A stretch of DNA of 64,000 nucleotides from Hormiphora californensis (Eukaryota; Ctenophora; Tentaculata; Cydippida; Pleurobrachiidae), in contig CM035354.1 in NCBI GenBank assembly GCA_020137815.1, positions 7,373,987 through 7,437,986 on the forward strand. Reading direction: 5' to 3'. The notes under the pieces are model-generated. The model did not search any database. It was not told the origin of the DNA and was given only the letters and a program-made list of their open reading frames with translations. This document shows positions 9,155-19,785 of this stretch, piece by piece. Both the position numbers and the translations under genes were made by a program. Each line of letters opens with the position of its first letter. Position 1 is the first letter of the stretch.

Positions 9155-11877
9155 TCACACAGCCTCGTTGTTTAGTGGGGATGTTGTTCCCCTGCTGTCC
9201 GCTGATCCTGCTGTCTGGAATGCTTTCACACTATCCTTTGCCATCTTTGCCTTTCGCTCCACTGAGTTTTTCCTGGGAGAGGTTGTTGTGTAACTAGGGA
9301 TAAGAGATGGCATTGCATTTTCATGTGTTTTGATTTTAAGCTCATGTTTAAAACCGAAATTTCGCGAAATCACGTGTCCAACATGATCAGACCACGCACA
9401 GTATATATCTACTCATGTTGTGATCTCTGTACACAGTACTGGCATGATTCTACATAGTACTGGCATGCGTACTAATTGTGTCCTAACTCACTCATGTGAA
9501 GTATAAATACATGATCATATTTGTGTCCTGTCCTTCTCACTCACTTATTATATGGTAGGCGGTAAATGTTAACCAGATCTGTGAGAATTTCGCACGTTTT
9601 TGCCCATTACTCAGCCATTCCTTGACCAATTTGCAAAATCTTTGGCTCATTGGAAAGAGGACATTGAGATCTCTCAAATGAGCCCAATAAAACTAAAATC
9701 GGCGCAAATTGCGCGGCGTGGTGGCGAAAACACGCATTTTGCGCCATGACGCCGCGCATTTTGCGCCGATTTTAGTTTTATTGGGCTCATTTGAAAGAGC
9801 TCAATGTCCTCTTTCCAACGCGCCCAAGATTTTGCAAATTGGCCAAGAAATGACTGAGTTATGGACAAAAACGTGGTTTTGCACGTACGTTTTCTCTCAG
9901 ATCTGGTTAACATTTACCGCCTACCTTATTATATTAGTATTGACATGTGTAGATATAATATGCTAATTGTGTCGACACACAGTGTCCTAACTCACTTATT
10001 ATCCTCGGATTCTAGATAGCACAGGACAATGACGTATAGCACACATATCGGGATGAGGACTATGGGTAGGATGAGGTCATTAGTCGAGAGATCCATACCG
10101 GACTCATAGTGATCTGGGGAAGAGAGAGTAGTGTCAGGGTGGTGAGTAGGGGGAGAAGGCGACGCCTGACTGATAGTACTCTGGGGAAGAGAGGGGGATT
10201 AAAGTTAGGGGTGGTCCGAATATGGGGAGTACTGGGGGCTGGGGTGCTCAGGAAAGTAGGGGTAGAAGACTAGAAGAATGAAAATTGGGGTAGGAGAAGG
10301 TGTGAATTGTATTTGTAGTTAGGGTTAGGGTTGTTACTATGGTAACAACCACCTCCCCAACCATAGTTACTATGGTAACCAGCATCTCCCCAGCCATTGT
10401 TACTATGGTAACAAGCATCTCCCCTGCAACCGACCTGTGCAGTTAAGAATAAGATCTGTAGCACAGCTCCCACTATGCTCCACCACCTTACAGTCCGAGA
10501 TTAGATCCAACTTCTTCTCACATTCAGCCATGATCCCCCTACTGGGCATGTCATCGGACCATGTGTAATTACTGGAATCAGAGATATCCGAATATCCACC
10601 ATACCCAGAATATCTGTAGGGAAAGGGATGGGATTATACTTGGCTCTGGTTTTGTATGGAGCGGGATATTTAGTCAATCTGTATGGCGCCGTTTTTATCG
10701 CGCTCAAATCGAGTCGGCGTCGCGAGACAGGTCAATGCGGAAGGAGGTTCTGAACATGATATCAGGGTTCAGCTGTTGTTCTACAACTTGTAGTAGACGT
10801 GGAAATTATAGGTATTGGCTGGAATATCTCCCGGTAGATTAGAATATATCATGCCCGTGCCATAGCTTTAATCTAGTATTCTCACTCTTTATCTCTCTCC
10901 CGATCTCACACGCACATTTAGAGCGGCGTTCATTTGGGTGTTAGGTATAATAACTAGGTTATAATAACTAGGTTATAATGACCCAGCGCAGCTCATTTAA
11001 TGCCACCACGCCATTATAACACATGTGACATGCATATAATGGTGTATGAGAAGTAATTCCATTTTTAACAGCAAACTAAATAGCTCAAAATTTATAGGTT
11101 ATAGGGGTTCTATTAAACACAGTGTACACTGTATACACATGTACGACGTGTACAGTGTACACTGTACACATAACAGTACAGTGTACACTGTACAGTTTTA
11201 CACTGTACTTACACACACAGGACGTATTTAGTGTTGTTCCCGTTTTGGCCCATTCCCGAATTGCACACTGTCCTATTAGCGGTAGAGTTACTGAGGGTGA
11301 ACTTTGCAATTGCCCATCCGGTCCCGTTTGTAGCGCTCTCCCCGCTCGTGGGGTAACTGATACCGTACGCTGGAAGGGGAGAGGAATTATTATAGGAGCT
11401 GATTTCACGAGGTACAGGCAGGCCGTTCAGGAGAAAGGGGGAGCATCAGCGCAGGACAGGACAACGGTTTGGGTGGATTTTTTTTGGATCGGGAGATATT
11501 GTGCACTTCTTCAATGAAGGGTAGGGAGATAAAGAAAGGGAATGAACAATTGCCACACACTTCCTAATCCGGTATAATTAGAATCTGGTGACGGGGGGGG
11601 GGGGGGTAGAAAACACTCAAAGTCAATCTGGTGAAGGGGGATCCAAAATTTCAAACTGGTGAGAGAGAGGGGGTAAAAGACAATTCGACAGGGGGTGAAC
11701 TGATAGAAAACAACAAGTTAACAGTGGGGTGGGAGATAGAAAACAACAAGTTGACACTGACAGGGGCAGGTGCCGGGGAGACCTGGGAGATAGAAAACTG
11801 TACTCACTCCATTCTGTGTACTCGGCGAGTAGAAATCCCTGCAGCAGGACCACAACACACACTGCCAGCCAACTCAT
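9155..11877 (-). CDS. Small SRCR-like single-pass membrane protein, five exons
   Basis: Assembled from splice sites: exons 11808-11877, 11213-11369, 10435-10613, 9996-10113, 9155-9293. All phases close and encode 220 aa. Exon 1 is a signal peptide (MSWLAVCVVVLLQGFLLAEY). Exons 2-3 encode a Cys-rich ectodomain with several N-glycosylation sequons (NGT, NST, NRT, NNT, NYT). Its pattern (RTVC, YVLC then GY, AECEKKLDLISDC, LILNC) resembles a divergent scavenger-receptor Cys-rich (SRCR) domain. Exon 4 has a helix at about residues 149-169 (LILPIVLIPICVLYVIVLCYL-like, then ESEDN). Exon 5 is a basic, Ser/Thr-rich tail ending NNEAV. The donor of exon 4 (GTGAGT) overlaps an in-frame TGA, so skipping that splice would give a tail-less isoform. 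Ligand unknown. Gene structure is well supported; the SRCR assignment is moderate. Confidence 0.7.
9554..9925. mobile_element. 372-bp foldback MITE with 9-bp target duplication (Mutator-like)
   Basis: Arms of about 180 bp start GGTAGGCGGTAAATGTTAACC and are mirrored at the right end. The element is bounded on both sides by the same 9-bp sequence TTATTATAT (9545-9553 and 9926-9934), a clean target-site duplication. A 9-bp duplication with long terminal inverted repeats is typical of Mutator-like elements. It sits in intron 4 of the SRCR-like gene. The arms carry the TTGGAAAGAGG motif also seen near position 230. Confidence 0.85.
10333..10430. repeat. 33-bp tandem repeat in an SRCR-gene intron
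   Basis: Three units, period 33 bp, each with the palindrome GTTACTATGGTAAC (10333, 10366, 10399). It starts directly after exon 3 of the SRCR-like gene on the minus strand and is preceded on the plus strand by two TTAGGG units. Confidence 0.8.
11120..11208. repeat. GTAC-rich palindrome cluster
   Basis: Overlapping palindromes of the TGTACACTGTACAGTGTACA type immediately downstream of the exon 2 donor of the SRCR-like gene. Similar clusters occur at 12210-12230, 13832-13912, 15539-15655 and 49890-49912. Confidence 0.75.
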
Positions 11878-12699
11878 ATCTTGTACTGCGTAGTTATTCC
11901 AGTGATATTATCCCTCTCCGCAGTAACTGTATACACGCTAAATCAAAGAGAGAGAAAGATAGAAAGAAAGAGAGATAGAGAGAGAAAGAGATGAGTGTCC
12001 CAAAACAACCTGGACGTTTAAATTCAATACGATCAATGCTCTAGCTTGTTGTGTGAGGCATTAGCACTGAGATATAATTACACTCAAGGCAAGCATGTGA
12101 AAATACACGTGCCATCAAACGGCTTGGGAAAGGAGACTAAAACTATTATAGAGCCCCAAGGCAAAGGAAAGACGGGCCGAATAGTACTATAGAGAGGGGG
12201 AGGGGCATACACTGTACACTGTACAGTACCAAAAACCTAGAACCAAAACAGCAGGGGGTTTCTTGGGTGGCTTACACCGATATTTTATAAAATGAAGAGC
12301 GCTCTGTGAGGGTTCGGTAGATCAAGAGGTTTCCTACATCGAAGGGTGTGTGTATAAACCATAAAGAATTGGCTCTGTAACAGCACCTCAAAGATGCACA
12401 CACACGAATAGAGTTTCACACGGCTAGGAGTGTGTTTCCTTTGTCATAAATTAGAAAGCACTCTTCTCTTATGTTGAGGAACAAAAACTCAGCAACTTTT
12501 CTCAGAAAGGGTCCCTACAGTCAGTGCAATGCCTGACCACTTGCCTCGCTCCGATTCGACACTGTCGAATCGGAACGAGGAAAGTCGAGGACAGTGCGCT
12601 CAGATAGGGTCGTCGCTGCTAGACAAACAGACTAAAAAACACGAGAGTAGGGGAGTAAAAAATGCAACATATAGAGGGTAGTTGTTTTTGTTTAAACTA
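11878..12699. other. 5' flank of the SRCR-like gene and spacer
   Basis: No exon seen. The first 300 bp upstream of the SRCR ATG probably hold its promoter, but no clear TATA box was found. A hairpin at 12544-12580 (CCTCGCTCCGATTCGAC, loop ACT, complement with one mismatch) is the main structure. Confidence 0.4.
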
Positions 12700-13576
12700 C
12701 AGTCGGACCCCGATTTAGTGGCATCCTCGGGGGAAAAAATCCTGCCACTAAATCGGGGTGCCACTAAATCGGGGCGAGCCATATTTGGCCCATAAAAACC
12801 TATTTTATGCCAAAAATGCTATACTAAGACTAAAGACACCTCTAACTGTTATATTATGCAATATTCATGTATTGATGACATGATCATTTCTGATTAGAAA
12901 TAGAAAACTATAGAATAACTTTTTCAAAAAAATTGTGAAAAATTTTCAAAGTTATACCAGCCCGTCCGATTTGTGTTTCGAATCGGTGCAGCTTCCTGGA
13001 TGTCCTGTCTAATTAGCGGGTTCGAAACGAACCGATACGTGATACCATGCCGAATCGGGGCACCCTAAGCGGGTGAGGAAGTATCAAAATTTCAAAATAA
13101 CTTTTTCTCTCAAAATTTATGGGGAGCACCGATCAAAGCATTGACAATCGTGCTGTAAAATTTTGCAAAAAAAAGTTGTGAATTTTTTAAAGGTATACCA
13201 GCCACGTCCGAATCGTGTTTCGAATCGGTGCCTCTTATCGCATGTCCTGCTGCTAATTAGACGGTTCGGAACAAATCGAAACGTGATCCCCATCGAATCG
13301 AAATTTTGACGCTTGGTGAACTTATGATTCAATGGCCCCATAGGGATCACGTATCGGTTCGTTCCAAACCGTCTAATTAGCAGCATGACATGCGATAAGA
13401 ATTAAGATTCACTGATTCGAAACACGATTCGGACGTGGCTGGTATTCCTTTGAAAAACTTTCAAAAAAATTTCAAAAAAATTTCACAAAAAATTTTAAAA
13501 AATTTTTGGGGAAAAAAATCCTGCCACTAAATCGGGGTGCCACTAAATCGGGGGCCACTAAATCGGGGTCCGACTG
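12700..13576. mobile_element. 877-bp TA-flanked foldback (pogo/Tigger-like ends)
   Basis: Both ends carry CAGTCGGACCCCGATTTAGTGG-type terminal repeats (left) and CCGACTG (right), flanked by TA on each side, as in Tc1/mariner-pogo elements. Short internal copies of the terminal motif (CCACTAAATCGGGG) lie at both ends. The interior has two direct copies, 239 bp apart, of a core with CGAATCGTGTTTCGAATCGG and GCTAATTAG...GATACGTGAT, and an inverted copy near 13330-13445. No transposase. The same ends occur on the 172-bp element at 61629-61800; the same core occurs in the differently ended element at 22499-23852. Confidence 0.85.
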
Positions 13577-14756
13577 TAGTAGATATTAAAAAAAGACAGG
13601 TGTCATTTTTCGTTCTTCGATTTTAGCAGCTTCTAGCAGCATCTAGAGCCAGGAATGGTGTTGTAACAGGTCCTAGATAATTGCAATTATGTTCATAATG
13701 AACATAGTTACAGGACGGTATGAAGACCAGATCACTTGTAATTGTAAAATGATTCAAGTGACGTCAGAATGAGTCATACTAAACAATCCGTTTAACATTG
13801 TCATACTATGACTATGTTTCAATGACGTAGTGTGTATACAGTGTACAATGTACATTGTACACACTAATTCACTGTATAGTGTACACTGTGTCGTGTACAA
13901 TGTACATCAACATGGCGGATTGCACACACAAATGTACAAATTGTACAAACTAAATGTTTCAAAACCGAATAAAGAGTAAGTCAGTAAGAAACCTGAAGGC
14001 TACCTATATAATACCTACACATTGCATATATCAGATATATTCATATTTCTTAGAAACTCATATCTACCCACATCCAATACCCATAATATTATTCATCTTA
14101 TCCCTACTTCTAAGAAACAAACTAACCCACATTATAGTATTGGGAGGTACGAGACATTTCTATTCATTATCCTAATAATAATGAGAATTAGCATGTGTGA
14201 GATTCTATAAGGAATGAACAGCATGTACAGACCTACCTTGTCTTGCTACTACAGACCTAAGCTTTGACTTGCCCAGACTGTAGTCCAGGACAGTGCCCTC
14301 AACACTCGTTACGGTCTAACTTAGACCAGGTCTGTCTGGCGCCCCGCAGACCCCATCTGAGCGCACCATTTGAGAATCAAATCAGGGTCTGGGGCCGCCA
14401 GACAGCCCTAACTGTAGTTCAAAAAAGAGTTTGAACAAAACAAGTTTTGCTATGACCCTGTCTGTTGGCGCCGATCTGAGCAACCCGTCAGGACCGGCGC
14501 CGCTATTATAGACAACTCTATACTAATCCAGCCTAGTTCCAAGATGGTTTTTGGGAGGCCCATGGGGGTAAATCAATTTGCACCGTCTATACTTTTGGTT
14601 AGTTAAATCGGGTGCTATCAAAGAGCAATAAAAGGTGCGAGCCTGCTAGTGAGACATGATGTGTGTTGTGAGGGCACGAGAAACAATACACAAATCATAT
14701 AACATTAGAAATACAGAGCGGGGGCTATAACATACACTGGTGATCATCACATCCCC

Positions 14757-14757
<1 letters not shown>
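13577..14757. other. Repeat-rich intergenic DNA
   Basis: No supported gene. Holds a GTAC palindrome cluster (13832-13912) and two members of the CTGTCTGGCG hairpin family. An open frame near 13954-14175 is AT-driven and shows no family motif. Confidence 0.5.
14332..14405. repeat. CTGTCTGGCG hairpin family, copy 2
   Basis: 74-bp element starting CTGTCTGGCGCCCCGCAGACC and ending GGCCGCCAGACAG, with the central motif TTGAGAATCAAATC shared with the copy at 19714-19783. A second, more divergent copy follows at 14457-14510. Confidence 0.75.

Positions 14758-14851
<94 letters not shown>
14758..14851. repeat. (CT)n microsatellite
   Basis: Nearly pure CT tract. On the other strand it is a polypurine GA run. 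Confidence 0.95.
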
Positions 14852-14855
<4 letters not shown>

Positions 14856-17143
14856 ATCCTCTCAAACGTAGGTAGCTTGCACCCCACACACTGTAAGCAA
14901 TGCGATACAAATATTTTTAATTTCACGGCAATTATTTCACCCTGGCGAGGCAGTAAAGAATTTTAAAGAAAGTTTACAGTCGGTATTAACTTTTTGAACA
15001 ACCGGGGTCCAATACTCCAATAACCGAGACGAGAAAACGAAATAAAATACGGGAGAAAATTATAGAAGGAAAATCGGAGAAAAATAGCCAGCGATATAAC
15101 CGCTGGAAACCGAGCCAAATACCGCAGAATATTAGAAATAAATAATAAGATGCCAGAGAATGGAACATCAGAAGGTTATAATATCAACTGCTAGGATCTG
15201 TAGTGGCATGGGAGCCCTTTTCCTGTTCCCTGCAAGAGAAAGTATGACAGAAGTGACACAGAGAGACAGCACAGAGAGAAAGGGAGTGAGAAACATAGAG
15301 TATAGGAGAAAGGGAGAAAGTTTGGCAGCGAAGCTGCCAACTAGACTTCGTCGCGCGCCACGTACAGGGGATAGCACGACGTGCCCAAGGAGAAAGTGCA
15401 TACGAAGAAGGGAGACCGAGAGGTAGCGCCACAGAGAGAACGAGAAGGAGAATCAGATATTTGACAGTGGTATTGATTCTCTAGTGTAGTGGGGAAGATA
15501 CATCAAGTGATCAAATACTCACATGGGGGTGATATAACTGTAATGTACATATTGTGGATGTGTAATGTACATTGCACAGTGTGTAATGTATAGTTTCTAC
15601 ACTAGAAATGTATAGTGTACACTGTACATAGCTGCTATGTGTACACTGTACACTTTATTTTAGAACATCAACCTGTGGTACACTAAATGTATAGTTGTAC
15701 ATTTTTAGGAAACACCAACAAAATAGCCCACTGCACAAGTTGTTGCAGAACTTTATTTTAAATTTGATGCATTTCGGGTTCTGATTGTTGTAAAATTGTG
15801 CAAGATGAATGGAACTCAGGGCAATTTTATTCTACTTAAAAACAGGTCCACCACGGCAGCTTGAACAATTGTAGAAATTGCTGCTACTACAGTTCATAAC
15901 ATGAACCGTGTCTAATTCATACCATGGCACTGACATGCTTGATGCTTGGTAGTGCCAGGTTTGATTATGAGAAATCAGGTTTAATTCTGGGAAATACCAC
16001 GTGATATTCGATGAGCATTGCACACAAAAGCTCGTTCTAAATACAGGAGATACTGCGAGAGAAAGATGGAGAGAAAGAGTGAGTCTGCTAGTCTGCTCAT
16101 ATATTCATAGTGAACAAGTTCAACAAAAAGATTGTTCATCGAGAAATTCAAGAGTGCTATCGCATAATTGATGAATAATTGAATGACAAAAACGGCCAAT
16201 TATTCTTCAAAAGTTCTAGCTGACAACAAGTGCCAATATTGGAACTTTTGAAGATAGCGATACAGTATTCCTCTAAGTTAGAGGAATGCTTTCAGTTTTA
16301 TTTATAGAGTCTAACCCATCAACACAACTATAGAGGTGGTATGTTGTTGAGTAAGTTACTCAACAAGTGGTATGAGAAAATGCTAAGAGCTCCAACACAA
16401 CTACTGCAGCAGTAGAGAAAGTTATAAGTTGCTGAAAATATATAGACCAGCAGACTTTGCATATGGCCATACATTTCTAAAAAGCATATATCCAAAACGA
16501 TATATTCACACGGGAGATAGTGAACAAGGTGTGTACAAGGCCACGATGTGGTCGCCACATAGACCCAGCAAAAAACATCATTCATTTTACATAGAGTTGC
16601 AATTTGGAGAGAGAAACACAATAATTTTGTGTCTTTGGAAAAATGTGTAATCATGCTCTATAAAGCTCTAAATGAACGGTACAACAAGCAGAGGAGAGAG
16701 AGGGAGGGAGAGAAAGAGTATAACTGTACAAGCAACCTAAAGCACGAGAAGGAGTGCTTGTTGTTGTAAAGGAGAAGTCGAGGAGGGAGAGCCAGAGAGA
16801 GCTAGAGAGAGAGCTAGACAGATACCAGAGAGAGCGAGATAGACCAAATGTCTATAGTTCTACGGAAGACTCTCTTGTGGTTCTATCTCGCCATGAGACA
16901 ATTGATAGCATCACAAGAGCATGCATGCTAGGCAGGCTGTATTCGGGCCCGGTGTGAAAACCGATAGACATGTCAAATGCTATCCAGTTCATGGCAAGAC
17001 AAGTTTTTGGAGAAAAAAGGAAGGAGACGATTCGAAACAGAACTTCTTGGCATTGAATTCAGCGAAAGACTTTTATGGAGTTTTAGATTGGGCAATATAG
17101 AGAACCAAGAAGAGACTAAGGCTGGGTGAACAGACAGAAAAGA

Positions 17144-17145
<2 letters not shown>
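14852..17145. other. Intergenic DNA without recognised genes
   Basis: Several short open frames on both strands overlap each other and have no family features. Contains GTAC-rich palindromes at 15539-15655 with near-mirror halves and scattered GA-rich segments. Confidence 0.45.
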
Positions 17146-17226
<81 letters not shown>

Positions 17227-17489
17227 AAAGAAATTAAGTGACATCTCACAATGATCACTTGGGTGTGTGTCGGTAAATTAGAATTTGACCTAGCTCATTT
17301 TGATTTACTGAAATCGACTGAGAGAGAGAAAGAGACAGAGAAAGAGAAAGACGAAGGATGGAAAGTTGCTGGTTTGAGAAAATTCTCGCTGGAGGGGTTA
17401 AAAATATACCACTGAAAATATGATTATTTCTTCATAGCTGACGCTTAGCAATAGCATAATGAGGAATACTGATGAGAGATTCTCTCACA

Positions 17490-17563
<74 letters not shown>

Positions 17564-17573
17564 CAGGGGGAGA
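17146..17573. repeat. Two (GA)n microsatellites
   Basis: Pure GA tracts at 17146-17224 and 17491-17573, separated by about 270 bp of mixed purine-rich DNA. Confidence 0.95.
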
Positions 17574-18023
17574 GTGGAGAAAGATAGGAATACCACACAG
17601 CAGCCCATGTAGGAGGGATATCACTAAGGTTAAAGCACACACCCATGCCTGATTAACACTCCAATGTACACTCATGAACAATACAATTTGATATGTACAA
17701 ATCATCATTATCATTCATACAAGCACTACTTCTTTCTGTCTCACTTTCTCTAGTCTCTAAAGTATGAATACACCATCAACCATGGCTCTCACTCTTCAAC
17801 TATCGAACGCGAAAATCGATCCCACTCCCACTCAATTATAAATACAGTGTATTATTATAGTCCACTACCGATCAAGCATTTGTCAGACATCGCGTGACAA
17901 GACGATTAGAAGAAATGCAGATTTGGAGAAACTAAAAGATTACGAGAGGAGTGAAATTGAGGCTGAAAAAGAATTTAGAGACTCGATTTAGAGTCCAAGA
18001 TTAGGGCGGTGTATGAAACGAGC

Positions 18024-18175
18024 TAGAGAAAGAACAGAGAAAGTACAGAGAAAGTACAGAGAAAGTACAGAGAAAGTACAGAGAAAGTACAGAGAAAGTA
18101 CAGAGAAAGTACAGAGAAAGTACAGAGAAAGTACAGAGAAAGTACAGAGAAAGTACAGAGAAAGTACAGAGAAAG
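18024..18175. repeat. 11-bp tandem repeat (AGAGAAAGTAC)n
   Basis: At least a dozen near-identical 11-bp units. Three units make 33 bp, so one frame stays open and would read a VQRKYRESTEK repeat, but there is no supporting gene structure. Confidence 0.9.
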
Positions 18176-19713
18176 CTGTCAGAGCATTGGCCTGGCAGAG
18201 AGAAAGTACCGATGCATGTTTAGTTCTTTAGACATTTTTACAAGATACCTTACAACTTAGTGTAGTGCTTAGTGCAGAAATAGAGTTCGGCAGTAGACTT
18301 GTCGACAGGTTAATAGAGCGGGCAATGCAAATATTGAGTTGTATTTCTGAGAGAGAGACAGAGAGTTTAGGACAGGTTTAATTGTTCATGCAGATAGTAC
18401 AGCTGTAGCAAAGGCTTGTTACACTTACAGGGGGGGGGGGCAAAGGCTTGTTACAGGAAGGGCGCAGTAAAGGAAATTGTTACAGGGGGAAGGGATGTAT
18501 TTCATCGGATCGGGCAGAAAAGTGAACAAATTCAAATCATTTCCCTACTACAAAATAGAGGGAACAAGCTTTAAAACTATTATACTGGATTGAAGAAGAC
18601 GACTCCACATTTGGTCAAATACACGCCAGCCACGCCTTCTCTCTCCCTCTTCCCCCCTCTCTGATCTCGTTCTCTCGTTCTCTCTTTCCCTCTGTCTCTA
18701 TCTCTTTTCTCATTCGCCGTCCCTCTCTCTCTTTTTGTCCCTCTCTCTTTTTCTCTCTTAATATCCCAATTCCCATACAATTTTTCCATCTCTCGCTCAT
18801 TATCTCTATAACTTCTTAGCTCTAGGAGTCAAGACCGAGAGAAAAAGAGAGATAGAGATAGAGGGAGATAGAGAGAAAGTTTCGAAATGCTGCTCCCCGT
18901 AGAAAGCAAGAATGGGCATCACGCTTTTCTCTAGTCTGATCACACACGAAGTGATCTCTCCCCCTCCCCTCTCTTTCTATCTCTCTAGTATCTGACCACG
19001 CTGTCTCTCCTAATTCTCTAAACTACATGAATCTCTTTGCGATTCAAACAATAGTGCCTTGCTTTCCACCATCAAAGATGCGTCCAAACACCCCCCTTCA
19101 ATGCATATACAGAGCTTTATAATAGTTATACACGGCACGCGTCACAAGTGAAAAAACGCATATTCAGCATACTATTATCATACTTTATTGACCCTACCAG
19201 CTGTAGGACTCCCCTAGGAGCAGCTGCAGAGCTGCTCTTCAATTTTTCTACAGAGAAATGAAATATCAAAATTCGAGATTGACACTCGGAGCTTACCGCG
19301 GGAGCTTACCTAAATTGTTGGCAGTTCACAGCTCATCATCAGTTGCAGCTACACGTGTGGGTGTCTTCAGAGGCATCGAGCTGAAACATTCTCCGCACGG
19401 CAACCAGAGTTCATGTATGACCGAATTCATGGATCCACCACTAGTCACGTACCTGGACTCCTCTGTGTGCCATTCTAAAGATTTTAGAGGGAACTAACTG
19501 GGAAGTGTAAATCTGTTATGGATCATGCAGGACAATGGTTAAATTATCTATCAATATCTTAATAATAGTAGTAGGAAAATAAATGCATCCTTTGTCTAAA
19601 ATTGTAGTTCTCTATCTGTTGGCCCCGACCCACTGTTGGTTCCGACCCACTAGAGGAATGTATCAAGAGTTGATTTGAGGTTTCTATCCTTAGCGTCTTT
19701 TCCAGGCTACTCC
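18176..19713. other. Spacer downstream of the SLC22-like gene
   Basis: Pyrimidine-rich and purine-rich blocks, no supported gene. Just right of it, the plus-strand sequence TTGATTTGAGGTTTCTATCC at about 19672 duplicates the end of the SLC22 coding exon (about 19794). Confidence 0.4.
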
Positions 19714-19783
19714 TTTCTGGCGCCGCAGACCCCACCTGACCCCACTGTTGAGAATCAAATCGGGGTCTGGCGCCGCCAAACAG
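19714..19783. repeat. CTGTCTGGCG hairpin family, copy 4, abutting the SLC22 stop codon
   Basis: Arms CTGGCGCCGCAGACCCC and GGGGTCTGGCGCCGCCA around TTGAGAATCAAATC. It lies 2 bp from the SLC22 stop and is flanked by a 29-bp near-exact duplication of the last coding nucleotides. Confidence 0.75.
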
Positions 19784-19785
19784 GG

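Noticed and set aside
10270-10473. Frame with GDACYHSNNGWG repeats, possibly an extra SRCR-gene exon
   Set aside because: It is a 33-bp tandem repeat directly after a splice donor; the flanking exons join in phase without it.
13954-14210. Hydrophobic frames resembling a mitochondrial membrane protein (possible NUMT)
   Set aside because: AT-rich composition explains the hydrophobicity; no recognisable mitochondrial protein motif could be placed.
18013-18231. Frame with VQRKYRESTEK repeats
   Set aside because: Direct translation of an 11-bp tandem repeat without coding context.
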